A DNA stretch of 64,000 bases, taken from positions 124,001 through 188,000 of IMG/VR virus record IMGVR_UViG_3300017963_000188, one strand, 5' to 3'. The DNA comes from a virus. Shown here piece after piece: positions 15,168 through 21,741 of the stretch; the first letter of the stretch is position 1, and every line of letters starts with the position of its first letter. Under the pieces are notes generated by a model. That model saw nothing but the letters and a program-made list of their open reading frames with translations. It searched no databases and had not been told where the DNA came from. The translations under genes and the position numbers were made by a program.

Positions 15168-15508
15168 ATACTTTCAATCAATAATCTGATGCTTTCTCTG
15201 ATATTATCCTGATCAGAAGCATCAAGCTCTGTTTCAACTTTCTTGACCACAGCAACTAAAGCATCTGCAACCTCCTTTTTTGTTACTGTCCAAGGGGCAT
15301 TAGGTTCAAGATTCATAATTGCACATGCTTCTACTGAAGGTACTGTCAGTGGTATCCCAAATACCTTCATCATTTCATTAGCAGGCTCACAGAGCTTTAG
15401 CATTCGTTGCTCATCTGCTGGATGACAGAACACATGCATGAATGGGAGTTTAGGCATGTTCTGTAACATAGCACTTAGTTTCTCAAGTTCTGCCATATAG
15501 TCTGTCAT
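15158..15508 (-). CDS. hypothetical protein
   Basis: 116 aa, helical, with an N-terminal coiled region and a hydrophobic VTKKEVADALVAVVKKVE helix. The stop TAG falls in the first 10 bases of tRNA-His (SMQR-stop). Coupled to the upstream small gene by ATGA. Confidence 0.65.
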   Translation of the reverse strand: MTDYMAELEKLSAMLQNMPKLPFMHVFCHPADEQRMLKLCEPANEMMKVFGIPLTVPSVEACAIMNLEPNAPWTVTKKEVADALVAVVKKVETELDASDQDNIRESIRLLIESMQR

Positions 15509-15645
15509 AACTTTAACCTCTTACCGTCACATCCGATGTGTAAGAATGGTCTCCCATCATAAGAGAGTTGTTCCTCATCCATGGGATGATCGTAATATTT
15601 TCGACCACAAATCTCACAAACCACATCTCCACTGGCTCGTATCAT
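15505..15645 (-). CDS. tiny zinc-binding protein starting 5 bases after a tRNA
   Basis: 46 aa: CEICGRKYYDHP and HIGCDG give a possible one-zinc site. ATG 15645 lies 5 bases after the CCA end of tRNA-Gln(TTG) and has no Shine-Dalgarno sequence. After tRNA 3' processing the message would be almost leaderless. The longer ORF through the tRNA is rejected. Confidence 0.55.
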   Translation of the reverse strand: MIRASGDVVCEICGRKYYDHPMDEEQLSYDGRPFLHIGCDGKRLKL

Positions 15646-15650
15646 TTCAA

Positions 15651-15726
15651 TGGAAGGGGAGGTGGGGATCGAACCCACGACATCAGGGATCAAAACCCTG
15701 TGTTCTACCGGCTGAACTACTCCCCT
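15651..15726 (-). tRNA. tRNA-Gln(TTG)
   Basis: Acceptor AGGGGAG/CTCCCCT, anticodon arm CAGGG-TTTTGAT-CCCTG, T-arm GTGGG-TTCGATC-CCCAC, U73, CCA. Confidence 0.93.
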
Positions 15727-16033
15727 AATATCGTTTTTGTTTTTGCTCAAACTTTTCCTTACTCCCCTTAAACATAGTCACAGATCTTCCAGTGATCCTC
15801 TCAAGAAGTTCTTTGGTTTGGTCTTCACCAAACTCTGAAGCTATACCTAGATATAAAGAACCATCTGGGAATTCGTAGTCCAATTTCCAGTCGATACCAG
15901 CTCCATCAAGTTTAGCAACAATCTCATCGTGAGCTTCCAAAAGTCTTGCTCCAGCTTCTTTACTTTCTCTGGAACTATCTGGCCAATTCACATAAGGGCC
16001 TCGATACCAAAATTGTGCTACGTAGTATTTCAT
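15725..16033 (-). CDS. hypothetical protein
   Basis: 102 aa, alpha/beta, starting shortly after tRNA-Pro(GGG). It reads like a small single-domain fold (YYVAQFWYRGPY, LYLGIASEFG) with no catalytic motif. The stop TAG shares two bases with tRNA-Gln(TTG). Confidence 0.65.
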   Translation of the reverse strand: MKYYVAQFWYRGPYVNWPDSSRESKEAGARLLEAHDEIVAKLDGAGIDWKLDYEFPDGSLYLGIASEFGEDQTKELLERITGRSVTMFKGSKEKFEQKQKRY

Positions 16034-16063
16034 CTCTTCATCCTACCAGAGATTTTTATTTTT

Positions 16064-16140
16064 TGGTCGGGGTGAGAGGATTTGAACCTCCAACCTTCTG
16101 ACCCCCAGTCAGACGCTCCACCAGGTTGAGCTACACCCCG
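16064..16140 (-). tRNA. tRNA-Pro(GGG)
   Basis: Acceptor CGGGGTG/CACCCCG (C1-G72 as in proline tRNAs), anticodon arm TCTGA-CTGGGGG-TCAGA, T-arm GGAGG-TTCAAAT-CCTCT, A73, CCA. Confidence 0.94.
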
Positions 16141-16145
16141 ATTTT

Positions 16146-16222
16146 TGGCCGGGTCGAGAGGACTTGAACCTCCAACATTCGATTTCGAAGACCGACGCTC
16201 TATCCAATTGAGCTACGACCCG
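16146..16222 (-). tRNA. tRNA-Arg(TCG)
   Basis: Acceptor CGGGTCG/CGACCCG, anticodon arm TCGGT-CTTCGAA-ATCGA, T-arm GGAGG-TTCAAGT-CCTCT, G73, CCA. Confidence 0.94.
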
Positions 16223-16317
16223 ACAAAGACTCAGATGGTTGTGAGTAAGGAAGTTGCATCCTTATACTTCTCTCACATTTACGGTAGCTACCTTCCATCT
16301 GAGTCAACCTTAATATT
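16223..16317 (-). ncRNA. long hairpin between two tRNAs
   Basis: An 11-bp perfect stem GACTCAGATGG/CCATCTGAGTC closes a loop that contains GTGAG/CTCAC and the palindrome GGTAGCTACC. There is no ORF, T-run or tRNA arms. It is flanked on both sides by tRNA genes, so processing of those would release it as a separate ~95-nt RNA. Confidence 0.4.
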
Positions 16318-16396
16318 TGGTCGGGGAAGCAGGATTTGAACCTGCGACATCTCGGTTCCAAACCGAGCACTCTAAACCAGACTGAGTTACTCCCCG
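16318..16396 (-). tRNA. tRNA-Pro(TGG)
   Basis: Acceptor CGGGGAG/TTCCCCG, anticodon arm CTCGG-TTTGGAA-CCGAG, T-arm GCAGG-TTCAAAT-CCTGC, A73, CCA. Confidence 0.94.
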
Positions 16397-16659
16397 ATAT
16401 ATTTTTTGGTCTGGGAGGCTGGATTCGAACCAGCGGCTTCCTGCGTCCGAGGCAGGCACTCTGAACCAGGCTGAGCTACTCCCAGACATCTATCTAGTAT
16501 TTTCTGAGGGTCTTTAAGAGACTCTGGAAGTTCTATCTCAATACCTTCCATTTCTTTCTCTGCCCTCTCCACTTCTTCCTCTGTTGTAGGCATCAGCAAA
16601 CCTTTACGAACCATTGCTGCTCTTAACAGAGCATAAAACACCACATCATCTAGTTTCAT
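16387..16659 (-). CDS. small hypothetical protein read through tRNA-Pro(CGG)
   Basis: 90 aa from ATG 16659 (GGAGG 9 bases upstream). The first ~55 residues (MKLDDVVFYALLRAAMVRK, then an acidic helix) look like a normal small protein. No stop follows: the frame continues through the whole tRNA-Pro(CGG) gene and ends inside tRNA-Pro(TGG). The last ~35 residues are therefore tRNA-encoded. Confidence 0.55.
   Translation of the reverse strand: MKLDDVVFYALLRAAMVRKGLLMPTTEEEVERAEKEMEGIEIELPESLKDPQKILDRCLGVAQPGSECLPRTQEAAGSNPASQTKKYIGE
16407..16485 (-). tRNA. tRNA-Pro(CGG)
   Basis: Acceptor CTGGGAG/CTCCCAG, anticodon arm CCTGC-CTCGGAC-GCAGG, T-arm GCTGG-TTCGAAT-CCAGC, A73, CCA. Lies wholly inside the reading frame of the gene starting at 16659. 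Confidence 0.94.
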
Positions 16660-16891
16660 GTCTTTTGTCCTCCATATGGTATACGGAGAACCGTGACAAG
16701 AACTAGTCAGTTTTACTGTTGATGTGGTGGATGAACGGGTGAAAGCCGTGTGCTGATGCACACGTAGGCCCTCTCAGACCATGATGACAATGTGGATGTT
16801 ACTGTCATTTCTCTCACCTCACTAACCACTATACCGAAAGCTATCTTGGTAGTCAACAAGAAAATGAGTCCCATAGATAGTTAATATCTCT

Positions 16892-16897
16892 TATAAT
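16892..16897 (+). promoter_or_regulatory. possible -10 box for the diguanylate cyclase
   Basis: A perfect TATAAT lies 21 bases before the ATG at 16918, in the divergent gap between minus-strand and plus-strand genes. No good -35 is seen at 16-18 bases. The gap also holds a GTGTGC/GCACAC hairpin near 16750. Confidence 0.35.
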
Positions 16898-16917
16898 TAA
16901 GAGGTCGAGGTTTTATT

Positions 16918-18462
16918 ATGAACATTATAGCATTATTGTCTTTTTTATCGTTTGGTATCCACACAGCAATGGCAGTATATGCTGTTGTGGCTAACTCTAG
17001 ATCTACCATCAATAGAATCTTTGTGCATATAGCTATATGTTTTGCGATCTGGTCATTCTGTAACACATTCTTTTTCATATCCCCCACTAAAGAAGCAGCC
17101 ATGATTTGGGTAAGGTATGCTGCTGTGGGATGGACACTTGTACCAGGATTCTTTTTACATTTTTTATTACTACGTTCCAAAAATAAACACATAGAAAGTC
17201 CTATTGTGATCTTGATCCTTTACACACCGGGGATTATTTTTCTGATTAAATCATTCTTAGACCCTCAAAGTTTTGTATCTGATATTTATCTCACCTCATA
17301 TGGATGGTGGCTAGAAAAACACAACAGTTATTGGATGTGGGGTTTTTCTTTTCATTATACAGTATATACCTTTTTTGGGTTTTACCATATGGCTAAATGG
17401 GGGTGGTATTCAAAATCACACCGAGAAAAAATAGAAGCTCAACTCATAGTAACCATAGGAATCATAGTCACAATCTCAGTCACAATAACAAATAGGATGG
17501 CTCCAGAGTTGGGGATTGAGATACCTTCTGTAGCTCATATCATTGTGACTTTGTGGGTTTTCACTATTCTATATACTATGGTGAAATACAATTTTATGTC
17601 TCTTACTCCTACAGCTATGTCAGAACGAATCATAGAAAGTATGGGAGAAGGGCTGTTGTTAGTCAATTCCAATGGTAGTATTGGAACCGTAAATATCGAA
17701 GCAGCTTCAATTCTCGAAGTGTCCACAGAATATATTAAAAGACAAGACATTTCTGATATTTTTGGATGTGGGTTTAGGAATGAACTCACATCTATGATGG
17801 AATGGGAAACGATACGAAATAAAGAATTATACTACAAAAGAAATGAGAAAATATTGAACGTCAATGTAATGACCATAGAGACTATCCAATCAAAAAGGTT
17901 AGGATACATTTTGACTATGCGTGATATCACCTTGCAGAAAAAGACAGAAGAGAAACTAAAATTCATGGCTTCACATGATCCGTTAACAAAGCTACCAAAC
18001 AGGATAATACTTGAAGACCGTGTGGAACAAGAAATGGCTAGAACAAATAGAAATGAAATGCCTTTCTCTGTTTTCCAAATAGATATAGATCGATTCAAGG
18101 AAATCAATGATACTTTTGGACATCACATTGGAGACTATGTGTTATGTCAGGTTGCAGACAGAATCAAACGATCTATCAGGGAATGTGACACAGTATCTCG
18201 TATAGGAGGAGATGAATTTGTAGTTGTTCTCAGCTCTATAAATGAACCTACTGATGCAGAAATAGTAGCAAAGAGAATCTTGAAACTATTCAAGAAACCT
18301 ATCCAATGTAATGGTCATACCATAGCAGTGAGTATCAGCATTGGTATTTCTATCTATCCAGAACATAGTTCTTCAAGAGATGGTATGTTGAGAAAAGCAG
18401 ATAAAGCCTTGTATGAAGCCAAAAAATCTAGAGGGACATATCATGTCTTTTCTAGAAATTAA
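16918..18462 (+). CDS. membrane-bound PAS-GGDEF diguanylate cyclase
   Basis: 514 aa. Residues 1-225 form about seven hydrophobic helices like the 7TM histidine-kinase N-terminal region. Residues ~230-335 look like a PAS domain (LLLVNSNGSIGTVN, then LTMRDITLQKK linker). A GGDEF domain follows: HDPLTKLPNR near 350 and GGDEF at about 430. RECD five residues before GGDEF matches the RxxD product-inhibition site, so both catalysis and feedback look intact. It would make c-di-GMP at the host membrane. It is the only plus-strand gene between the window start and 27.3 kb. Confidence 0.92.
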   Translation: MNIIALLSFLSFGIHTAMAVYAVVANSRSTINRIFVHIAICFAIWSFCNTFFFISPTKEAAMIWVRYAAVGWTLVPGFFLHFLLLRSKNKHIESPIVILILYTPGIIFLIKSFLDPQSFVSDIYLTSYGWWLEKHNSYWMWGFSFHYTVYTFFGFYHMAKWGWYSKSHREKIEAQLIVTIGIIVTISVTITNRMAPELGIEIPSVAHIIVTLWVFTILYTMVKYNFMSLTPTAMSERIIESMGEGLLLVNSNGSIGTVNIEAASILEVSTEYIKRQDISDIFGCGFRNELTSMMEWETIRNKELYYKRNEKILNVNVMTIETIQSKRLGYILTMRDITLQKKTEEKLKFMASHDPLTKLPNRIILEDRVEQEMARTNRNEMPFSVFQIDIDRFKEINDTFGHHIGDYVLCQVADRIKRSIRECDTVSRIGGDEFVVVLSSINEPTDAEIVAKRILKLFKKPIQCNGHTIAVSISIGISIYPEHSSSRDGMLRKADKALYEAKKSRGTYHVFSRN

Positions 18463-18463
18463 A

Positions 18464-18672
18464 TGGTGTGCCTGGCAGGACTCGAACCTGCATCACTGAA
18501 GCAAAGACCACGGTTTGGGAGAACGGCCTTCCCTACTGAGCCCTCTCTGGCAGGTTCGGTGAGCAATCACAACCCTTGTGGTCACCCCACACCCTTTCGG
18601 TAGCAGGTTCATCAGTGTCTTTTACGACCCGGCTCCGTTTTTCCGGTGCTCTTCCGTTTGAGCGACAGGCAC
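18464..18672 (-). ncRNA. tRNA-like RNA with a large internal insert
   Basis: The ends form a tRNA: acceptor GTGCCTG (18672-18666) with CAGGCAC (18474-18468), A73, CCA, T-arm GCAGG-TTCGAGT-CCTGC, and D-arm GCTC/GAGC with GG in the loop. Between D-arm and T-arm lie ~140 bases instead of ~27. The insert contains hairpins such as CACAA-GGG-TTGTG inside GGTGA/TCACC. No normal anticodon arm could be assigned. It may be an intron-bearing tRNA or a tmRNA-like chimera. Confidence 0.55.
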
Positions 18673-19116
18673 ATGACTATTTACGTATTCAACCAGCTTC
18701 TTGAAAGTTTCAAGAGAAATCAAAACTGGACCTATCAAATCGCTATCCATATGATACTCTTGATAAGAGATCCAAATAGCATTGTGTTCTGCATGGTCTT
18801 TGAAAAAAACAGGACCAACTCTGAACTCAAGAAGCTGACCTTCAGAATCTACTATACTGAAAACTGTCCCATCATCTTTAACCAGCTCTCGAAACTTCCC
18901 TTCATCCCAGGTCTGGTACACTTCAGGTTTTGTATCTCGAAGAGTTTGTTTTTGAGTTCCCTTCACAACTGCCAATCCTATTTGAGTGATCTCACCATCT
19001 TTTATCAAACCTTCCTCAAGGAGTTCCCATCTGATCTGTGAGGGGAGTTCAGAAACTTGTTCTTTACCATCTGCTATACGGTGAAGTTTTGCTAGGCCCA
19101 GTTTGGTTATTCTCAT
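18622..19116 (-). CDS. hypothetical protein
   Basis: 164 aa with a perfect ribosome site (AAGGAGGTTACT before ATG 19116). The N-terminal 50 residues (ITKLGLAKLHRIADG, IRWELLEEGLIKDGEITQIG) look like a winged-helix fold. The body is beta-rich. The last ~17 codons (from about VPVAQTEEH) are encoded by the 5' half of the tRNA-like RNA, so the original stop was lost or the RNA is a later arrival. Confidence 0.65.
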   Translation of the reverse strand: MRITKLGLAKLHRIADGKEQVSELPSQIRWELLEEGLIKDGEITQIGLAVVKGTQKQTLRDTKPEVYQTWDEGKFRELVKDDGTVFSIVDSEGQLLEFRVGPVFFKDHAEHNAIWISYQEYHMDSDLIGPVLISLETFKKLVEYVNSHVPVAQTEEHRKNGAGS

Positions 19117-19156
19117 AGTAACCTCCTTGTATGATGATACAAGGAGACAATATTAA

Positions 19157-19233
19157 TGGCCAGGCTGGAGGGATTCGAACCCCCGACCCTCTGATTAGGA
19201 ATCAGATGCTCTATCCTACTGAGCTACAGCCCG
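19157..19233 (-). tRNA. tRNA-Arg(CCT)
   Basis: Acceptor CGGGCTG/CAGCCTG, anticodon arm TCTGA-TTCCTAA-TCAGA, T-arm GGGGG-TTCGAAT-CCCTC, G73, CCA. Confidence 0.94.
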
Positions 19234-19457
19234 AAATCAAAACACAATTGGGTAGGACCATCAAACTTACCGAGATCCAATGGTTGCTGTTGAGGGATTT
19301 TGATATCAGATGTACCTGTAGTGGTGATCACATACTGTTGTTGTGGTACACAAGTACATGAATGACGTGACGGGGGTGGTGTTACTCCCCACCAGGGAGA
19401 CTCAGCATAAATAGGGGCACCACATTTAGGGCAATGTCCAACTGTTGCATAACTCAT
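19224..19457 (-). CDS. small zinc-ribbon protein
   Basis: 77 aa, AAAGGAGTTGAA before ATG 19457. GHCPKCGAPIY and SCTCVP give two Cys pairs. The middle is Gln/Thr-rich. The end DFGL-stop is encoded by the 5' end of tRNA-Arg(CCT). Confidence 0.68.
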   Translation of the reverse strand: MSYATVGHCPKCGAPIYAESPWWGVTPPPSRHSCTCVPQQQYVITTTGTSDIKIPQQQPLDLGKFDGPTQLCFDFGL

Positions 19458-19458
19458 T

Positions 19459-19680
19459 TCAACTCCTTTTAGCTACATTATTTTTCATGTCATCTATGGC
19501 TTGTAGAGCTTCTTTAGCTGCTACACAAGCTATTGAATGACCATATTTTTCAAAGTCATAATCCAATGCACACCAACATAGATTACCTTTCTGCATATCT
19601 TTGTTATGTGCATGGCATTGAACGATCAAAGCTGATCTAAGTTGGTCTACCACTTCTTCCCAATTCATATTTTTACTCAT
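19459..19680 (-). CDS. small hypothetical protein
   Basis: 73 aa, helical, with several Cys and His (VQCHAHNKD, LCWCALDYD). The start overlaps the upstream stop by 4 bases (ATGA); there is no separate ribosome site, so it likely depends on coupling. No family recognised. Confidence 0.6.
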   Translation of the reverse strand: MSKNMNWEEVVDQLRSALIVQCHAHNKDMQKGNLCWCALDYDFEKYGHSIACVAAKEALQAIDDMKNNVAKRS

Positions 19681-19907
19681 ATGAAATCAACAGCAATCCC
19701 AATACGATCTTCTATTACTATTGGGTGTCCAAAAATATACCCATAGATTCCATCTTCAGTAATAGTGGGGTATGAATGTTCTATATCTAAAAAATGAAAA
19801 TGGTCTTTCCTCAAAGAGTTCCAATCATGGTGATTGACTTTTATTTTCACTTTTTGTCCTTTGATGTTAGATAACCTTTTCTGGATTTCTTCTAGAACAT
19901 TACTCAT
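19677..19907 (-). CDS. small hypothetical protein
   Basis: 76 aa, AAAGGATAAAAA before ATG 19907. Mixed alpha/beta with a beta-rich C-terminus (GIYGYIFGHPIVIEDRIGIAV). Coupled to its neighbours on both sides. Confidence 0.6.
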   Translation of the reverse strand: MSNVLEEIQKRLSNIKGQKVKIKVNHHDWNSLRKDHFHFLDIEHSYPTITEDGIYGYIFGHPIVIEDRIGIAVDFI

Positions 19908-20113
19908 TTTTTATCCTTTATAGATAAAATGTCATGGATATTTTCCCGCATTTCATTTGGAAGAGCAGATAATCTGACATATGTCTCCACCACCATATCT
20001 GGTGACTTTTCTGTAGGAGCTGAGATGAACACAACAGGTTTATGCGCTACTACACCACCAGTGACGTAAGGATTGTTATTTGAGAGAAAATGCACGTTTT
20101 GTTCTGTACTCAT
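19904..20113 (-). CDS. small hypothetical protein
   Basis: 69 aa, AAGGTGATCA before ATG 20113. No motif. It follows the hairpin array downstream of the tmRNA and opens a coupled run of three tiny genes. Confidence 0.6.
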   Translation of the reverse strand: MSTEQNVHFLSNNNPYVTGGVVAHKPVVFISAPTEKSPDMVVETYVRLSALPNEMRENIHDILSIKDKK

Positions 20114-20125
20114 TGATCACCTTCT

Positions 20126-20163
20126 GTAGAAAAATTTTGTGGCAGACTACAATGCCGTCTGCC
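20126..20163 (-). terminator. possible rho-independent terminator after the tmRNA
   Basis: GGCAGAC/GTCTGCC stem (7 bp, 9-base loop) followed by ACAAAATTTTT on the minus strand. The U-run is offset by several A bases, so strength is doubtful. Confidence 0.4.
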
Positions 20164-20254
20164 AGGGCCGGGGGCACGGTGAGTGCGCCATCCACCACAC
20201 ATACTTTAAGCCGTATGTGAGGGCTTTATGTCAACCACCATTGGTGGTTATGTT
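20164..20254 (-). ncRNA. hairpin array downstream of the tmRNA
   Basis: No ORF. On the minus strand three hairpins follow each other: AACCACC-AAT-GGTGGTT, CACATAC/GTATGTG, and GCAC/GTGC flanked by G/C-rich runs. They may guide 3' trimming of the tmRNA precursor. Confidence 0.4.
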
Positions 20255-20611
20255 TGGAGGTGGGGAGAGTCGAACTCCCGTCCAGCAAACCTTCTGTAAA
20301 AGGGCTCTACGTGTGTATCAGAGTGATTAGTTTCGCTTCAACCTCTCCACTCAGCAAAAAGATTGTCGCTAGGCTCTCTTAATCTTAGCTTCCTACTCAA
20401 AGAGTCCCAAGTAAGAAGAGCACCCGCTAATGACACTGGCTACCCCAACCACGGGGAATCAGGACCAATGCCCACTGCTGTTTCTTACGCAGCCATGGGA
20501 AGTGCATTATCGTTGGCACTTAAAGGTTGTCATGTCTTTTTTACGTGGTGACCTGACACCCACGACACGCTCCCTTAAACGTCCAGCCACTGTCGAAACC
20601 CTTACACCCCC
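20255..20611 (-). ncRNA. ssrA: transfer-messenger RNA (tmRNA)
   Basis: One-piece tmRNA. The 5' end GGGGGTG-TAAGGGTTTCGACAG is the family hallmark. The 3' end has T-arm GGGAG-TTCGACT-CTCCC, then CACCTCC and A73. Acceptor pairs include G3-U70, the alanine determinant. The tag frame at 20517-20485 reads GCC AAC GAT AAT GCA CTT CCC ATG GCT GCG TAA, giving ANDNALPMAA. CCA is not encoded: AAC follows A73. It would rescue stalled ribosomes and tag nascent proteins. It begins 3 bases after the vWA gene and is probably co-transcribed with it. Confidence 0.95.
20485..20517 (-). other. tmRNA tag reading frame
   Basis: Ten codons and stop inside the tmRNA: ANDNALPMAA. The AND start and AA end are shared with bacterial tags; PM before AA replaces the usual AL. 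Confidence 0.9.
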
Positions 20612-20614
20612 TTA

Positions 20615-21268
20615 TTAGTTACGAGCCGAACTACTATCTAGATCTTCGGCATTGTTCACAACGGACCAGTCAGCAACCTTACCAACTGAACGATAGCTAC
20701 CAACAGAGCAGGAGATAGCATCATAGCTAGCCTTCACACCCTTACCAGTAGCATTGAAGTTGATAGCATTGGATGCTCTAATACCAAGCATCCCAGCTTC
20801 ACCAATAGCATCCTGACCGGCTGCTAGATAAATGAATTCCCACTGATATGCATCCTGTTGATGAGTGATCATTTCAAGAATCTTCTGACGGTTGAATTCA
20901 CGAGAAGAATTTTCTTGACCATCAGTCAGAATTACCATAATGACCTTACCTGGACGAGCTGCTTCATCACGATTTGCAAGTTCAGCACCCACTTCATTCA
21001 TAGTCCTGCCAATGGCATCAAGAAGAGCTGTAGATCCTCTGGGTACAAAGGTAGTGTTATCAAATGGTGCTACATCATTGATAGGAGTACAACGATGGAT
21101 CACATCGTACTGATCGTCAAAGAGAGCTATTGTCATTTCAGCTTTACCAGGAAGCTTCTTTTGATCTGCCAGGAAAGTATTGAACCCTCCAATAGCGTCT
21201 TCTCTGATCGCTTCCATTGAACCACTCCGGTCTACCACACAGATAATTCCAGTCAGATCCTGATCCAT
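20615..21268 (-). CDS. von Willebrand factor A domain protein
   Basis: 217 aa from ATG 21268 (AAGGAGAAGAGAAG upstream). A MIDAS metal site is complete: DRSGS near the N-terminus, the Thr in RGSTALLDAIG, and the Asp in VILTDGQENSS. Such cytoplasmic vWA proteins usually serve as adaptors in protein complexes. The stop lies 3 bases before the tmRNA 5' end, so a shared transcript is likely. Confidence 0.88.
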   Translation of the reverse strand: MDQDLTGIICVVDRSGSMEAIREDAIGGFNTFLADQKKLPGKAEMTIALFDDQYDVIHRCTPINDVAPFDNTTFVPRGSTALLDAIGRTMNEVGAELANRDEAARPGKVIMVILTDGQENSSREFNRQKILEMITHQQDAYQWEFIYLAAGQDAIGEAGMLGIRASNAINFNATGKGVKASYDAISCSVGSYRSVGKVADWSVVNNAEDLDSSSARN

Positions 21269-21281
21269 CTTCTCTTCTCCT

Positions 21282-21491
21282 TTAGTACGTTCTGGTGATA
21301 GTTGATTTCTCACCAGAGAAATTCACATCTTCATTTTGATGACAATACGAACAAATTGGTTGAGTCACATTCCCAGAAACAAATACTTCCCAACCAGAGT
21401 CATTGTTTTTTGAAATAAGGCTATTACAACGAGCACAATATTTCCCTTGGTTACTTCTGATTGGTCCTGTTGATGTGACTAACTCTTCCAA
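21282..21491 (-). CDS. small zinc-ribbon protein, TTG start
   Basis: 69 aa. CARCNSL and CSYCHQN form a zinc ribbon. The start is TTG at 21491, directly after AGGAGATAACA; no ATG is placed as well. It lies 14 bases after tRNA-Pro(TGG) and 13 bases before the vWA gene, probably the same operon. Confidence 0.65.
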   Translation of the reverse strand: MEELVTSTGPIRSNQGKYCARCNSLISKNNDSGWEVFVSGNVTQPICSYCHQNEDVNFSGEKSTITRTY

Positions 21492-21505
21492 TGTTATCTC
21501 CTATA

Positions 21506-21582
21506 TGGTCGGGGTGATAGGATTCGAACCTACGGCATCTTGCTCCCAAAGCAAGCACTCTACCAAGCTGAGCTACACCCCG
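21506..21582 (-). tRNA. tRNA-Pro(TGG), second copy
   Basis: Acceptor CGGGGTG/CACCCCG, anticodon arm CTTGC-TTTGGGA-GCAAG, T-arm GTAGG-TTCGAAT-CCTAT, A73, CCA. Differs in all stems from the copy at 16318. Confidence 0.93.
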
Positions 21583-21592
21583 GAAAAGGTTT

Positions 21593-21668
21593 TGGTAGCG
21601 GGACCCGGATTCGAACCGGGGACTTGGAGGATATGAGCCTCCCACGCTAACCACTGCGTCATCCCGCA
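21593..21668 (-). tRNA. tRNA-Met(CAT), initiator-like
   Basis: Acceptor TGCGGGA/TCCCGCT leaves a U1-U72 mismatch; lack of a 1:72 pair is the main mark of bacterial initiator tRNA. The start TGCGGGATGACGCAG also resembles E. coli tRNA-fMet. Anticodon arm GGAGG-CTCATAT-CCTCC is G/C-rich but lacks the strict three G-C pairs. T-arm CCCGG-TTCGAAT-CCGGG, A73, CCA. Confidence 0.88.
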
Positions 21669-21670
21669 CC

Positions 21671-21700
21671 AAAAAGGCAGGTGCCGTTAATAACGGCACC
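21671..21700 (-). terminator. rho-independent terminator of the LSU-like RNA
   Basis: GGTGCCGTTA and TAACGGCACC form a 10-bp perfect stem around a single base, followed on the minus strand by TGCC and five T. It separates the LSU-like RNA from the downstream tRNA pair. Confidence 0.6.
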
Positions 21701-21741
21701 GGAACTCCATCTACACCTGGCAGATGAGCAAACTATATGAG

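Noticed and set aside
16660-16917. c-di-GMP riboswitch before the diguanylate cyclase
   Set aside because: No GEMM-type core; only a short GTGTGC/GCACAC hairpin is present.
18560-18640. CTGATGA...GAAA as a hammerhead ribozyme in the tRNA-like insert
   Set aside because: No stem II can form between the two boxes, and no cleavage triplet is placed correctly.
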